In this document: positions 8,207 to 17,192 of the stretch, piece by piece | How positions within the stretch are numbered: position 1 is the first letter of the stretch | Layout of the letters: every line of letters begins with the position of its first letter | NCBI GenBank assembly: GCA_016223165.1 | Contig: JACRPO010000012.1 | Span: 372,001 to 436,000, forward strand | Length of the DNA stretch: 64,000 nucleotides | Direction: 5' to 3' | Source: Burkholderiales bacterium | GTDB taxonomy: Bacteria; Pseudomonadota; Gammaproteobacteria; Burkholderiales; Burkholderiaceae_C | The notes under the pieces: model-generated | Seen by the model: only the letters and a program-made list of their open reading frames with translations | Told to the model about the DNA's origin: nothing | Databases searched by the model: none | Program-made: the position numbers and the translations under genes

Positions 8207-9220
8207 ATGCGAACCCTCACCAGGCTGCTGCGCGCGCATGGCGCATGGGCGGCTGTGCTGCCCACAGTGCTGGCCGCCCTGCTGGCCGCCCTTCTGGCGG
8301 CCCGGGTCGCGCAAGCCGAGGAACCGTACCCGAAGGACAGGCCCGTCACCATCGTCGTGCCCTTCGCGGCCGGCAGTTCGACGGACACCATCGCCCGCAT
8401 CCTGGCAGCGGAGTTGCAGTCGTCGATGGGCGGCACGTTCCTGGTCGACAACCGGCCCGGGCGCGTCGGCATCATCGGCACCACGTCGGTCGCCAAGGCC
8501 AAGGCGGACGGCTACACGCTGATGCTCTCGTCCGGAGCGCAGAACTCCGTGGCGCATTGGCTCTTCACCAACGTGACCTACGATTCGGTGAAGGACTTCG
8601 AGCACATCGCCAACGTGGTCGAGGCGGGCTTCGTGCTGGTCGTCAACAACGACTTGCCGGTCCGCTCGGTGCCCGAGCTGATCGCCTACGCGAAGAAGAG
8701 CCCGGGCAAGCTCAGCTACGGCTACGGCACCGCATCGGCGCAGCTCTCGGCGGCGTTGCTCAATTCGCTGGCCGGCATCCAGACGGTCGGGGTGCCGTAC
8801 AAAGGCCAGCCGTTGGCCATGAACGACCTGATCGGCGGCCAGCTGCAGTTCATGGTCGCCGACGTTGCGCTGGTCAAGCCCTTGATCGCGACGCAAAGGG
8901 TCCGTGCCCTCGCGGTCACGACTTCGACGAGGCTGCCCGCGTGGCCGGATCTACCGACCGTGGCCGAGTTCGGAATGCAGAGCTACTCGTACTCGACCTG
9001 GGTCGGGCTGGCCGGCCCCAAAGGCGTGCCCGAGGCCGTGGTCGGCCAACTCGCCCAGGAGCTGCGCAAGGCCCTCGGTCAGCCGGCGGTGGTCGAGAAG
9101 CTGCGCACGCTCGGCCTGGAGCCTCTGTACCGGACCACCGAACAGCAGCAGGCCTTCGTGCGCGACGAGCTGGAGAAGCAGCGCAAGGTCGTCCAGGCCG
9201 CGGGCATCAAGCCGGAGTGA
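8207..9220 (+). CDS. Bug/TctC-family tripartite tricarboxylate transporter receptor
   Basis: A 337-residue periplasmic binding protein. The Sec signal peptide ends in ARVAQA|EEPYP (about residue 38), and the mature part opens with YPKDRPVTIVVPFAAGSSTD, the Bug-family signature. The ATG at 8207 has the ribosome site AAGGAG nine bases upstream; an earlier in-frame ATG (8099) lacks one. Bug proteins bind carboxylates or amides, but no TctA/TctB membrane partners lie in the window, so it may serve a distant permease or act as a sensor. It leads an operon with a CoA-transferase and two crotonases. Start-site operator O2 lies upstream. Confidence 0.93.
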   Translation: MRTLTRLLRAHGAWAAVLPTVLAALLAALLAARVAQAEEPYPKDRPVTIVVPFAAGSSTDTIARILAAELQSSMGGTFLVDNRPGRVGIIGTTSVAKAKADGYTLMLSSGAQNSVAHWLFTNVTYDSVKDFEHIANVVEAGFVLVVNNDLPVRSVPELIAYAKKSPGKLSYGYGTASAQLSAALLNSLAGIQTVGVPYKGQPLAMNDLIGGQLQFMVADVALVKPLIATQRVRALAVTTSTRLPAWPDLPTVAEFGMQSYSYSTWVGLAGPKGVPEAVVGQLAQELRKALGQPAVVEKLRTLGLEPLYRTTEQQQAFVRDELEKQRKVVQAAGIKPE

Positions 9221-9263
9221 CCATGCTGCCGCGCGCACATTCACCCAAGCGGTCGTTCGCGTC

Positions 9264-10454
9264 ATGAGCGGACCGCTGCACAACGTCCGGGTCATCGACC
9301 TGACCACCATCGGGATGGGTCCCTATGCGACGCAGACGCTGGGCAACCTGGGGGCCGATGTCATCAAGGTCGAGGCGCCTCCCGCCGGCGACCTCATTCG
9401 CGGGCAGGCGCCGGGCCGGCATCCCGACATGTCGCCGCTCTATCTGAACCTGAATCGCAACAAGCGCAGCATCGTCCTCGACCTGAAGATCCCGCAGGCC
9501 CGGGACGTGCTGACGAAGCTGATCGACGGCGCGGACGTCTTCGTCTCGAATGTGCGCATGAAGTCGATGGAACGCCTGGGGCTGGGCTACGGGAAGCTTG
9601 CCGCGCGCAACCCGCGCTTGATCTACTGCTCGCTGGTGGGCGCCTCGCAGCGCGGCCCCTACGCCGCGCGGGCGGCGTTCGACGACCTGATCCAGGGCGC
9701 ATCCGGACTGGCTTACCTCGAAGGCCGGATGGCGGGCGAGCCTCACTACACGCCGGCGTGGATCGCCGACCAGACCGTCGGCCTGGTCGCCGTCTACGCC
9801 ATCACCGCGGCGCTGTACCAGCGTGAACGAACGGGCAAGGGCGAGTGCATCGAAGTGCCGATGCTCGAGTCGATGGTCGAGTTCGTGATGACGCCGCACC
9901 TGGCGGCGCACACCTTCCAGCCGCCGCAGGCGGCCGCCGGCTACACGCGGCTGTTCCATCGCAAGCCCTACAAGACACTCGACGGCTATCTCTGCGGCGG
10001 CCCATATTCGGTCGAGCAGTGGAAGCGCTTCTTCGACATCGCAGGTCTGGCGCATCTGAAAGGCTCCACCAAGTACGCGACGCGCGAAGCCGTTGCCGCG
10101 CACGTGGCCGAGTTGTACGCGCTGTTCGCCGACGTGCTGAGGTCGCGAACCACCGCCGAGTGGGTGGGCGTCCTCGAGCAGGCCGACATCCCGGTGATGC
10201 CGATGCACACGCTCGAGTCGGTGCAGGACGATCCGCACCTGAAGGCGGTGGGCTTCTTCAGGGATGTCGATCACCCCTCTGAAGGCCGCATCCGCACGAT
10301 GGCCAACCCGACCCGGTGGGCCAGCGTGGAAGAGCACCCTGCCCGGCCGGCCCCGCGGCTGGGAGAGCACGGACACGAGATCCTGCGTGAACTGGCCTAT
10401 TCCGAGGCGGAGATCGACGCCCTGGTCGCGTGCCGCGCCACCGCGCCGGCATGA
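9264..10454 (+). CDS. CaiB/BaiF class III CoA-transferase
   Basis: A 396-residue family III CoA-transferase, which moves CoA between a donor thioester and a carboxylic acid through an aspartyl intermediate. The N-terminal block MGPYATQTLGNLGADVIKVE and LNRNKRSIVLDL are signatures, and the candidate catalytic aspartate is D140 or D141 in AAFDDLIQG. The ATG at 9264 gives the family N-terminus MSGPLHNVRVIDL. It closely resembles the CoA-transferases at 25614 and 44403 (shared DDLIQG). Placed between a Bug receptor and crotonases, it probably activates the imported acid. Substrate is unknown. Confidence 0.93.
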   Translation: MSGPLHNVRVIDLTTIGMGPYATQTLGNLGADVIKVEAPPAGDLIRGQAPGRHPDMSPLYLNLNRNKRSIVLDLKIPQARDVLTKLIDGADVFVSNVRMKSMERLGLGYGKLAARNPRLIYCSLVGASQRGPYAARAAFDDLIQGASGLAYLEGRMAGEPHYTPAWIADQTVGLVAVYAITAALYQRERTGKGECIEVPMLESMVEFVMTPHLAAHTFQPPQAAAGYTRLFHRKPYKTLDGYLCGGPYSVEQWKRFFDIAGLAHLKGSTKYATREAVAAHVAELYALFADVLRSRTTAEWVGVLEQADIPVMPMHTLESVQDDPHLKAVGFFRDVDHPSEGRIRTMANPTRWASVEEHPARPAPRLGEHGHEILRELAYSEAEIDALVACRATAPA

Positions 10455-10500
10455 CGCCGCCACCCCGTCCCTTGACTGCCCCCGACCGCACCGCCCCACC

Positions 10501-11316
10501 ATGAACGCTTCCCGCTTCCAGACCATCCGGCTCGATATCGACCCCGTCGGTGTCGCGCGCATCACGCTGTCCCGACCCGACGTTCACAACGCGTTGAACC
10601 CGACGATGTTCGAGGAGGTGGGCGCCGCGCTCGACGCGATCGAAGCCGACCCGCACGCGCGTGTCGTCGTGCTGACGGGCGACGGCGACACCTTCTGCGC
10701 CGGCGGCGACTTCCGCTGGCAGCAGAGCCAGCGCGAACAGGACCGCGCCAGCCGGATCCGCAGCGGCGTGCCGCTGGCCCGGCTGCTGGCGCGGCTGGAC
10801 ACCTTCGGCCGGCCCGTCATCGGCCGCATCAACGGCTCGGCCTTCGGCGGCGGCGTCGGGCTGATCGCGGTGTGCGATGTCGTGGTCGCGGTCGACCGCG
10901 CGCGCATCTCGTTGAGCGAGGTGCGCCTGGGCCTCGTGCCCGCCACCATTTCCCCCTACGTGGCCGCCAAGCTGGGGCCGAGCTACGCGCGCCGGGTGTT
11001 CCTTAACGGAAAAATCATGACAGCAGCCGAGGCGCAGCGCTACGGCCTCGTCCACGAGGTGGTCGCCGCCGCCGATCTGGATGCCGCGGTGAATGCGGAG
11101 ATCGACCTCGCGCTGAGCTGTGCGCCCGGAGCGGTCCAGACCACCAAGAAGCTGGTGCACTTTGTGCTCGGGCACGATCCGGCGGACAACCTCATCTACA
11201 CCGTCGACAGGCTGGCTGACTTCTGGGAGACGGACGAGGCGCGCGAAGGCCTGTCGAGCTTCTTCGACAAGCGCGCCCCGAGCTGGCATCCGAAGCGCGG
11301 CGAGGGCGCGCGGTGA
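10501..11316 (+). CDS. enoyl-CoA hydratase, methylglutaconyl-CoA hydratase-like
   Basis: A 271-residue crotonase. The oxyanion segment is CAGGD (66-70). In the second block, FGGGVGL lacks the first catalytic glutamate of classical enoyl-CoA hydratase, while SLSEVRLGLVPATISPYV keeps the second (E140). That combination is what I recall for methylglutaconyl-CoA and related gamma-carboxy-enoyl-CoA hydratases (LiuC/AtuE/AUH type). This fits a window with two acyl-CoA carboxylases and an HMG-CoA-lyase-like protein, though those lie in other operons. The start ATG is 46 bases after the CoA-transferase stop. The stop overlaps the next crotonase start (GTGA). Exact substrate is inferred only. Confidence 0.88.
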   Translation: MNASRFQTIRLDIDPVGVARITLSRPDVHNALNPTMFEEVGAALDAIEADPHARVVVLTGDGDTFCAGGDFRWQQSQREQDRASRIRSGVPLARLLARLDTFGRPVIGRINGSAFGGGVGLIAVCDVVVAVDRARISLSEVRLGLVPATISPYVAAKLGPSYARRVFLNGKIMTAAEAQRYGLVHEVVAAADLDAAVNAEIDLALSCAPGAVQTTKKLVHFVLGHDPADNLIYTVDRLADFWETDEAREGLSSFFDKRAPSWHPKRGEGAR

Positions 11317-12113
11317 ATCCGCACACCTCCGTGGTCACCGAGGCCGGCGTCACGACCGTCACGCTGAACCGGCCGGAGCGAATGAACGCGCTCACGCCCA
11401 CGATGGTGGCCGAGATCCTGGCGCTGCTGGACGCTGCACGGTCCGGCAACGACACGCGGGTCATCGTCATCACCGGGGCCGGGCGCGGCTTCTGTGCCGG
11501 CGCTGACCTCAAGGAGCTGGGCGGGCCCGCCGGCGTGCTTCCGCACGACGGCCCCGAATCGAAGCGGCAGGGGCTGCGCTTCGGGGTGCATCCGCTGATC
11601 AGGGGCCTGCGTGACTGCGAGGTGCCGGTGATCGCGATGGTGAACGGCGACGCCGCCGCGGGCGGCTGCGACCTGGCCCTGGCGTGCGACATCCGCATCG
11701 GCTGCGAGCGCACGCGCTTCATGGAGGCCTTCACGCGCATCGGGCTGTTCCCCGGCTCCGGCGGCTGCTGGTTGCTGCCGCGCATGGTCGGTCTCTCGAA
11801 GGCCGCCGAGATGCTGTTCACCGGCGATCCGATCGGTGCGCAGGAAGCCTATCAATGGGGCTTGATCAGCCGCTTGGTGCCGCACGAGGAACTGCAAGAG
11901 CAGACCGTGGCGCTGGCCCACCGCATCGCCGCGGGCCCGCCGATCGCGCTGCGCCTGGCCAAGATGGTGATGCACAAGGGCGTCGACATGAGCCTGGCGA
12001 CCTCGCTCGAGCTGGCTGCCGCCAGCGAGTCCATCACCCTCACGTCCGAGGATCATCGAGAGGGGCTCGCGGCATTCCTCGAGAAGCGCCAACCACGGTT
12101 CCAGGGACGTTAG
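11313..12113 (+). CDS. enoyl-CoA hydratase/isomerase (crotonase) family protein
   Basis: A 266-residue crotonase with a GTG start overlapping the previous stop by four bases. The first oxyanion block is CAGADLKEL. The second reads AAGGCDLALACD, with aspartate where hydratases have glutamate, followed by FMEAFTRIGLFPGSGG, which resembles PaaG-type isomerases rather than classical hydratases. It may act as a hydratase, isomerase or ring-opening enzyme. Forming a pair with the hydratase just upstream suggests two successive steps. It ends 81 bases before the convergent MFS gene, with a strong hairpin between them. Confidence 0.86.
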   Translation: MNPHTSVVTEAGVTTVTLNRPERMNALTPTMVAEILALLDAARSGNDTRVIVITGAGRGFCAGADLKELGGPAGVLPHDGPESKRQGLRFGVHPLIRGLRDCEVPVIAMVNGDAAAGGCDLALACDIRIGCERTRFMEAFTRIGLFPGSGGCWLLPRMVGLSKAAEMLFTGDPIGAQEAYQWGLISRLVPHEELQEQTVALAHRIAAGPPIALRLAKMVMHKGVDMSLATSLELAAASESITLTSEDHREGLAAFLEKRQPRFQGR

Positions 12114-12127
12114 TCGCGATCGGGCCC

Positions 12128-12160
12128 GGCGCCGGCGAGTCGAGCCTCCAGGCCGGCGCC
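12128..12160. terminator. GC hairpin between convergent genes, candidate bidirectional terminator
   Basis: A perfect nine-base inverted repeat, GGCGCCGGC at 12128-12136 and GCCGGCGCC at 12152-12160, has a 15-base loop. It sits between the stop of the crotonase operon and the stop of the convergent MFS gene. No T tract follows, so termination may need Rho. Confidence 0.45.
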
Positions 12161-12194
12161 ACCCTCGTCGGCACGCCCGGCCGACCCCCACGCA

Positions 12195-13430
12195 TCAGCC
12201 TGGGCGCCCGATGCGACCGAGCGGGATCAAGGCGGCGAAGGTCACCACGGCCGTCACCGCCAAGGCCGTTCGGAAGCTGGCGCCCAGCGTCAGGATCAGG
12301 CCGACCACCGCCGGGCCGAGCACGTAGGCGCCGAGCAGAACGAGCGTGGCGCCGGCCATCGCCTCGTTGAGCCTTTCGCGGGGAGCCAAGCGTGCCACCT
12401 CGGCAAACTGCACGCCGTTCCAGCTCGCCACCGTGAGGCCGCCGAAGACCGCGAGCACGACGATGCTCCAGGTCGGCCAGGCCGGCGTCGACAGCGCCAG
12501 CACCATCGTCGCGACACCCGAGCCGGACGCGGTCCACCGCAGCACGCGCACACCGTCACCCAGGCGATCGGAAACGAACCCGGCCAGCGGACGGCCCAGG
12601 GCACTCAGCGCCTGCATCAGCGCGAACAACGCACCAGCCGACGTGAGCGACCAATCCAGCCCGGTCACCAGGTAGGTCACGAGGAACGCGAACCACGCGC
12701 TCTGGCCGGCACCGAGGCAGCCGCCGGCGATGCCCATGCGGCGCAGGTTCGGCAGCGCGCTCAGCGAGGCGAGCGGCTGGCGCAGGTTGTCGATCGACGC
12801 GAACAGGCGCCAGTTCAGCCGCAGCGCACGGTCGCGACCGGCATCGACCGCGCGGCGCAGCGGCTGCACTGCCACGAGCGTGGCCGCGCCGAGCGTGGCT
12901 GCGAGCGCGAACGCCGGCACGATGCCCAGGGTCTCGGCCACGAGGGGCATCGCCAGGCCGGCCAGCACGCCGCCCAGCGGCACCCCCGCCTGCTTCACGG
13001 AGAACAGCAGGTTGCGGTGGTGCGGCGGCGAGAAGCGCTGCAGAACGTCCATGCCCGCCGACGACGGCGGGCCGATCGACAGGCCAATCAGCAGCGAGCC
13101 GATCACGAGCGCGGCGGCCGACGGCAGCGCGCTGAGCAGCGTGCCGAGGACGCCGAGCGCCAGCCCGATCTGCAGCATGCGCATCGCGCCCAGGCGCCGC
13201 TGAAACGGCATGCCGATCAGCAGCACGAGCATCGAGCCTCCAGTGATCAGCGAGGACAGGTAGCCCACGCTCTCGGCCGAGCCGCCCACGCGGGGCATCA
13301 GCGTCGGGGCGAGCGTCGGCGCGAGGCGCGACAGGAACGACACGGCCGTCTGCACCGCCAGCATCGCGACGAGCGGCCGGACCCACGCGACCGGCGCTGG
13401 CTCGGCCCCCGACGCCGAGCCCTCAGCCAT
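12195..13430 (-). CDS. MFS transporter
   Basis: A 411-residue major facilitator with about twelve hydrophobic segments and no signal peptide; it would carry a small organic solute across the inner membrane. The start MAEGSASG at 13430 overlaps the last eight bases of the Crp/Fnr gene and was preferred over an ATG at 13466 that lies deeper inside that gene. A loop between the second and third segments reads GMPFQRRLG, near the place of the MFS A-motif. As the last gene of the carboxylase/lyase operon it may import the substrate or export an intermediate. Direction and substrate are unknown. Confidence 0.88.
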   Translation of the reverse strand: MAEGSASGAEPAPVAWVRPLVAMLAVQTAVSFLSRLAPTLAPTLMPRVGGSAESVGYLSSLITGGSMLVLLIGMPFQRRLGAMRMLQIGLALGVLGTLLSALPSAAALVIGSLLIGLSIGPPSSAGMDVLQRFSPPHHRNLLFSVKQAGVPLGGVLAGLAMPLVAETLGIVPAFALAATLGAATLVAVQPLRRAVDAGRDRALRLNWRLFASIDNLRQPLASLSALPNLRRMGIAGGCLGAGQSAWFAFLVTYLVTGLDWSLTSAGALFALMQALSALGRPLAGFVSDRLGDGVRVLRWTASGSGVATMVLALSTPAWPTWSIVVLAVFGGLTVASWNGVQFAEVARLAPRERLNEAMAGATLVLLGAYVLGPAVVGLILTLGASFRTALAVTAVVTFAALIPLGRIGRPG

Positions 13431-14121
13431 GGCCGGCCTCGACCTCCCGCGCCAGCGCGGCCGCATCGAGCACCTGCACGCCGCCGTACTGCACGCGGAC
13501 GAGGCCGCGCTCCTGGAGTTGCGCGAGCGAGCGGTTGACGCACTGGCGGGACAGTCCGGCCAGGTCGGCCAACTCCTGCTGGCGCAGCTTCACGAGGGTG
13601 CCGGCGCGCGGATTGAGCACCGCGTTGTGGAGTTGCGTCAACTGGCACGCGACCCGCAGGTCGGGGCGCCGCAGCCGCTCCCACTCGCGCGCGCCGATGA
13701 ATTGACTCAGGCGCTCGTTGAGCTGGTCCATCACGAAACGGTTGAAGCGCAGCGAGCTGGCCAGCAGTGCGTCGAACCCCTCCGCGGGCAGGATGGCGAG
13801 CCGGCACCGGCACAGCGCCTGGGCATGGTAGCGGCAGGGTTCGCGCTTGAGCACCGTGCCTTCGCCGAACCAGCCTCCCGCCAGGACCCCGGTGATGGTC
13901 GTGGTGCAGCCGGACTCGTCGGTGCTGGCCACGCGGACGAGCCCTTCCAGCACGCCCACCCAGCCGGCGATGCGTTCGCCCTGGCGGCACACGAACGCCC
14001 CGGCATCGGCACGTGCGAACCTGAGCGACTTCCAGGCTCGGTCGCGCTCCGCGCCAGTCAGGACGTCGAGCCAGCGGATGTCCGCCGCCAGCGTACGCGC
14101 ATCGCTCGGGTCGCTCGTCAT
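13423..14121 (-). CDS. Crp/Fnr-family transcriptional regulator
   Basis: A 232-residue regulator. Residues of about 20-115 form a cyclic-nucleotide-binding-like beta barrel, and about 150-225 form a Crp-type winged helix-turn-helix (KLRQQELADLAGLSRQCVNR). No cysteine cluster for an Fnr iron-sulfur site is visible at the N-terminus, so the ligand may be a small molecule. It is embedded in the catabolic operon between the lyase and the MFS carrier and overlaps the latter, so it is likely co-expressed with and may control these genes. No binding site could be assigned. Confidence 0.9.
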   Translation of the reverse strand: MTSDPSDARTLAADIRWLDVLTGAERDRAWKSLRFARADAGAFVCRQGERIAGWVGVLEGLVRVASTDESGCTTTITGVLAGGWFGEGTVLKREPCRYHAQALCRCRLAILPAEGFDALLASSLRFNRFVMDQLNERLSQFIGAREWERLRRPDLRVACQLTQLHNAVLNPRAGTLVKLRQQELADLAGLSRQCVNRSLAQLQERGLVRVQYGGVQVLDAAALAREVEAGHG

Positions 14122-14154
14122 CGGGATCGACCGCGCGGCCCCGGCGCGCCAGCC

Positions 14155-15108
14155 CTACCGACCCATCGCGGCGAGCGTGCCGCTTCGCATCAGCCGTCCG
14201 TTCAGCGGGCGGCCGATGATGCGTTCGGCCAAGCGCGCGGCCTCGACCAGCTGTTCGAGGTCGAGGCCGGTCGCGATACCCATCTCCTCGCACATGAAGG
14301 CCATGTCCTCGGTGCAGACGTTGCCGGCCGCGCCGCCGTGCTTGTGGCCGGCGAAGGGGCAGCCGCCGAGACCTGCCACCGAGCTGTCGAACAGCTCGAC
14401 GCCCATCTGCAGCGCCGCGTACACATTGGCCGCGCCGAGACCACGGGTGTCGTGCAGGTGCAGGCCGATGCGCGCCTGGGGCACGATCTCGCGCACCGCG
14501 CCGACCCGGCGCTTGATCTCCTCGGGGTTGGCCCAGCCCATCGTGTCGGCGAGGTAGAACGCCGGGAACGGGATGCGCCGGTCGGCGCAGGCGTCGGAGA
14601 GCCAACGCACCACGTCCGTGACGGCCGACACCGCCACCGGCCCGCCGAGATTGCAGCCGAAGGCGGTGACGACATAGGCCTGCTCGAGCGGGATGCCCAG
14701 CGCGGTGTAGCGGTCGATCCAGGCCAGCTGGCGGTCGCGGTTCTCGGCCACGCTGCAGTTGTTGTTGCGCTGCGAGAACGGCTCGGTGACGTAGAAGATG
14801 ATCTTGCCGTCGACATCGACGTTGTCGCAGGCGCGCGCGCGGTCGAAGCCGTTCTCGTTGAGCCACAACGCGGTGTAGCGCGTGCCGGGGCGCTTGTTCA
14901 GGTTCGCGAACAGCTCGGGCGAATCGGCCATCTGCGGCACGGCGCGCGGGCTCACGAACGAGGCGCACTGCACCTGCTGCAGGCCCGACGCGGCCAGCGC
15001 GTCGATCAGCGCAAGGCGGTCGGCCAGCGGGTAGGTGCCCTTTTCCATCTGGAAGCCTTCGCGCGGGCCCTCCTCGTGGAACTCGACGCGGCGTGGCAGC
15101 GAATTCAT
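14155..15108 (-). CDS. HMG-CoA lyase-like protein (HMGL/DRE-TIM family)
   Basis: A 317-residue TIM-barrel lyase. Family members cleave 3-hydroxy-3-methylglutaryl-CoA or analogues to acetyl-CoA plus a ketoacid. It has GPREGFQ (14-20), SFVSPRAVPQMAD (50-62), HLHDTRG (217-223) and the catalytic cysteine in GGCPFAG (C250). Two oddities: the metal/catalytic aspartate that normally follows the arginine is glutamate (E17), and the cysteine loop has an extra HKHG stretch before GAAGNV. The ATG at 15108 has AAGGAG seven bases upstream; a GTG six bases earlier is too close to it. It follows the carboxylase genes, so a retro-Claisen step on a carboxylated, hydrated product is likely. Confidence 0.85.
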   Translation of the reverse strand: MNSLPRRVEFHEEGPREGFQMEKGTYPLADRLALIDALAASGLQQVQCASFVSPRAVPQMADSPELFANLNKRPGTRYTALWLNENGFDRARACDNVDVDGKIIFYVTEPFSQRNNNCSVAENRDRQLAWIDRYTALGIPLEQAYVVTAFGCNLGGPVAVSAVTDVVRWLSDACADRRIPFPAFYLADTMGWANPEEIKRRVGAVREIVPQARIGLHLHDTRGLGAANVYAALQMGVELFDSSVAGLGGCPFAGHKHGGAAGNVCTEDMAFMCEEMGIATGLDLEQLVEAARLAERIIGRPLNGRLMRSGTLAAMGR

Positions 15109-15136
15109 CGTCACTCTCCTTTCAGGCAGAACCCGT

Positions 15137-17182
15137 TCAGGCAGCTGCGGTCGGGGCCACTTCGGCCAGCGCCTGGTGCCGCTCGACCATGTCGCCGACC
15201 GCGCAGCGGATCGTCGCCATCGTGCCGTCGAAGGGCGCGCTGACGTGCAACTCCATCTTCATCGATTCCAGCACGATCACCGTCTGCCCGGCGGCGACGG
15301 CGGCGCCGGCGGCCGCCTTCACGGCGACCACCTTGCCCATCATCGGCGCGAGCAGGAGGCCGTCGGCGCCTTCTTCGCCGAGCGCGCCGCCGAGGTAAGG
15401 CGTGCACTCGAAGACGCTGCGCCCGAGGGCGCTGACCACCTCGACGCCGCCGGGCACGTCGGCCAGCGCCACCTCGAGCACGCGCCCGTCCAGACTCAGC
15501 AGCCGGCGGCCGGCGGCGAGCGCAGGCAAGGCGTGCGCACCGGCGAGCGCGGCCTGCAGGGCCTGCTCGCCGATGGCCAGCGTGGTGCGGCCATCGGGCG
15601 CCGGGGCGGCGTAACGCACCGGCCACTCGCTGCGGCTGCTGCCGAGCACGACGCCGGGCAGCGGCGCCGGTACGACGCAGCCGCTGCCAAGCCGCCAGCC
15701 GGTGAAGCCGGCCGCCTCGCTCCAGCAGCCGAGCGCGGGGGCGGCCGCACGCTGCGCGTCGATCCAGTGCAGCGCCGCAGCGGCGAGGTGCTCCAGCGGT
15801 TCGGCGGCGTCGGCTGCGGCAGCGCCGGCTGCCGCAGCCGACGCCGCGACACGCTCGTCGATCAGCCGCGTGTGGAAGCTCGCGTCCAGCGTCTGCGGCC
15901 AGTGCAGCAGCTCGTGCAGGAACTGCAGGTTGGTGGTCAGGCCGATGACGGTGGTCTCGCGCAGGCCGGCGGCCAGCGCGCGGCGCGCCGCGTCGCGGTC
16001 GGGCCCGCGCGCAATCAGCTTGGCAATCATCGAGTCGTAGTACGGCGAGATCTCGTCGCCGCTGTCCACGCCGGTCTCGATGCGCACCGCGGCGCGCGAG
16101 AAGTCGACGCGCTCGAGCCGCCCGGTGGTGGGCAGGAAGCCGGCCGCGGCGTCCTCCGCGCACAGCCGCGCCTCGAAGGCGTGGCCCTCGCAGCGCACGT
16201 CGGCCTGCGCCAGCGGCAGCGCGCCTGCATCGGCGATGCGCAGCTGCAGCTCGACGAGATCGAGATCGGTGATCTCCTCGGTGACGGGATGCTCGACCTG
16301 CAGCCGCGGGTTCACCTCGAGGAAGAAGTACTCGCCGCCGGCGACCACGAACTCCACCGTGCCCAGGCCGCGGTAGCTCACCGCCGCGGCCAGCTTCACC
16401 GCGTCGGCGAGCAGCCGCTCGCGCAGCGCGGCGGGCAGCCCGGCGCTCGGCGCCTCCTCGATCACCTTCTGGTGGCGCCGCTGCAGCGTGCATTCGCGCT
16501 CGAAGAGGTGGATCGCGCGGCCCTGGCCGTCGCCGGCGATCTGCACCTCGACGTGGCGCACGCGCGGCAGGTAGCGCTCGACGATCATCTCACCGCTGCC
16601 GAAGGCCTTGTCGGCCTCGCGCATCGCGCTCTCGATACGCGTCTCCAGGCCGTCGAGCGATTCGACCACCGCCATGCCGCGCCCGCCGCCGCCGGCCACG
16701 GCCTTGAGCAGCACCGGCAGCGGCATGCCGCGCACCGTGCGCGCCACCGCGGCGGCATCGGCGAGGCCGCCTTCGCTGCCCGGCACGACCGGCACGCCGA
16801 CCGCCGCCGCCTCCCGCTTGGCCTGCGCCTTGCCGCCCAGGCGCTCCATCGTCTCGGCGGTGGGGCCGACGAAGACGAGCCCGGCGGCGTCGAGCGCGCG
16901 CACGAAGGCCGGGTTCTCGGAGACGAAGCCGAAGCCCGGGTGCACGGCGTCGGCGCCGACGCGCTTGGCCGCCGCGACGATGGCGTCGATGCGCAGGTAG
17001 CTGTCGCCCGGCGCGGCGCCGCCGAGCTCGACCGACTCGCCGATCTCGCGCACGTGGCGCGCATGGCGGTCGGCCGTCGAATGCACGGTCGCGACCTTCA
17101 GACCGAGCCGCCGGCAGGTGCGCGCGATGCGGCAGGCGATCTCGCCGCGGTTGGCGATCAGGACCTTGGTGATGCGCTGCAT
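15137..17182 (-). CDS. acyl-CoA carboxylase, biotin carboxylase/biotin carrier subunit
   Basis: A 681-residue alpha subunit. It has the biotin carboxylase start KVLIANRGEIACRIAR, the ATP-grasp glycine loop AGGGGRGM, the motif VNPRLQVEHPVTEE, and the canonical biotin site ESMKMELHV with the biotinyl lysine at 642. Between the two lies an alanine-rich linker near residue 450. It sits ten bases downstream of its carboxyltransferase partner and 28 bases upstream of the HMG-CoA-lyase-like gene. The order resembles leucine/isovalerate (liu) and acyclic terpene (atu) clusters. It is the second such subunit in the window and is clearly not a recent copy of the one at 2741. Confidence 0.94.
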   Translation of the reverse strand: MQRITKVLIANRGEIACRIARTCRRLGLKVATVHSTADRHARHVREIGESVELGGAAPGDSYLRIDAIVAAAKRVGADAVHPGFGFVSENPAFVRALDAAGLVFVGPTAETMERLGGKAQAKREAAAVGVPVVPGSEGGLADAAAVARTVRGMPLPVLLKAVAGGGGRGMAVVESLDGLETRIESAMREADKAFGSGEMIVERYLPRVRHVEVQIAGDGQGRAIHLFERECTLQRRHQKVIEEAPSAGLPAALRERLLADAVKLAAAVSYRGLGTVEFVVAGGEYFFLEVNPRLQVEHPVTEEITDLDLVELQLRIADAGALPLAQADVRCEGHAFEARLCAEDAAAGFLPTTGRLERVDFSRAAVRIETGVDSGDEISPYYDSMIAKLIARGPDRDAARRALAAGLRETTVIGLTTNLQFLHELLHWPQTLDASFHTRLIDERVAASAAAAGAAAADAAEPLEHLAAAALHWIDAQRAAAPALGCWSEAAGFTGWRLGSGCVVPAPLPGVVLGSSRSEWPVRYAAPAPDGRTTLAIGEQALQAALAGAHALPALAAGRRLLSLDGRVLEVALADVPGGVEVVSALGRSVFECTPYLGGALGEEGADGLLLAPMMGKVVAVKAAAGAAVAAGQTVIVLESMKMELHVSAPFDGTMATIRCAVGDMVERHQALAEVAPTAAA

Positions 17183-17192
17183 GACCCGGCCC

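Noticed and set aside
12091..12100. AAC-N4-GTT match resembling the operator
   Set aside because: It lies inside the crotonase coding sequence and lacks the CTAAC and GTT(T/C)G flanks; such six-base cores are expected by chance.
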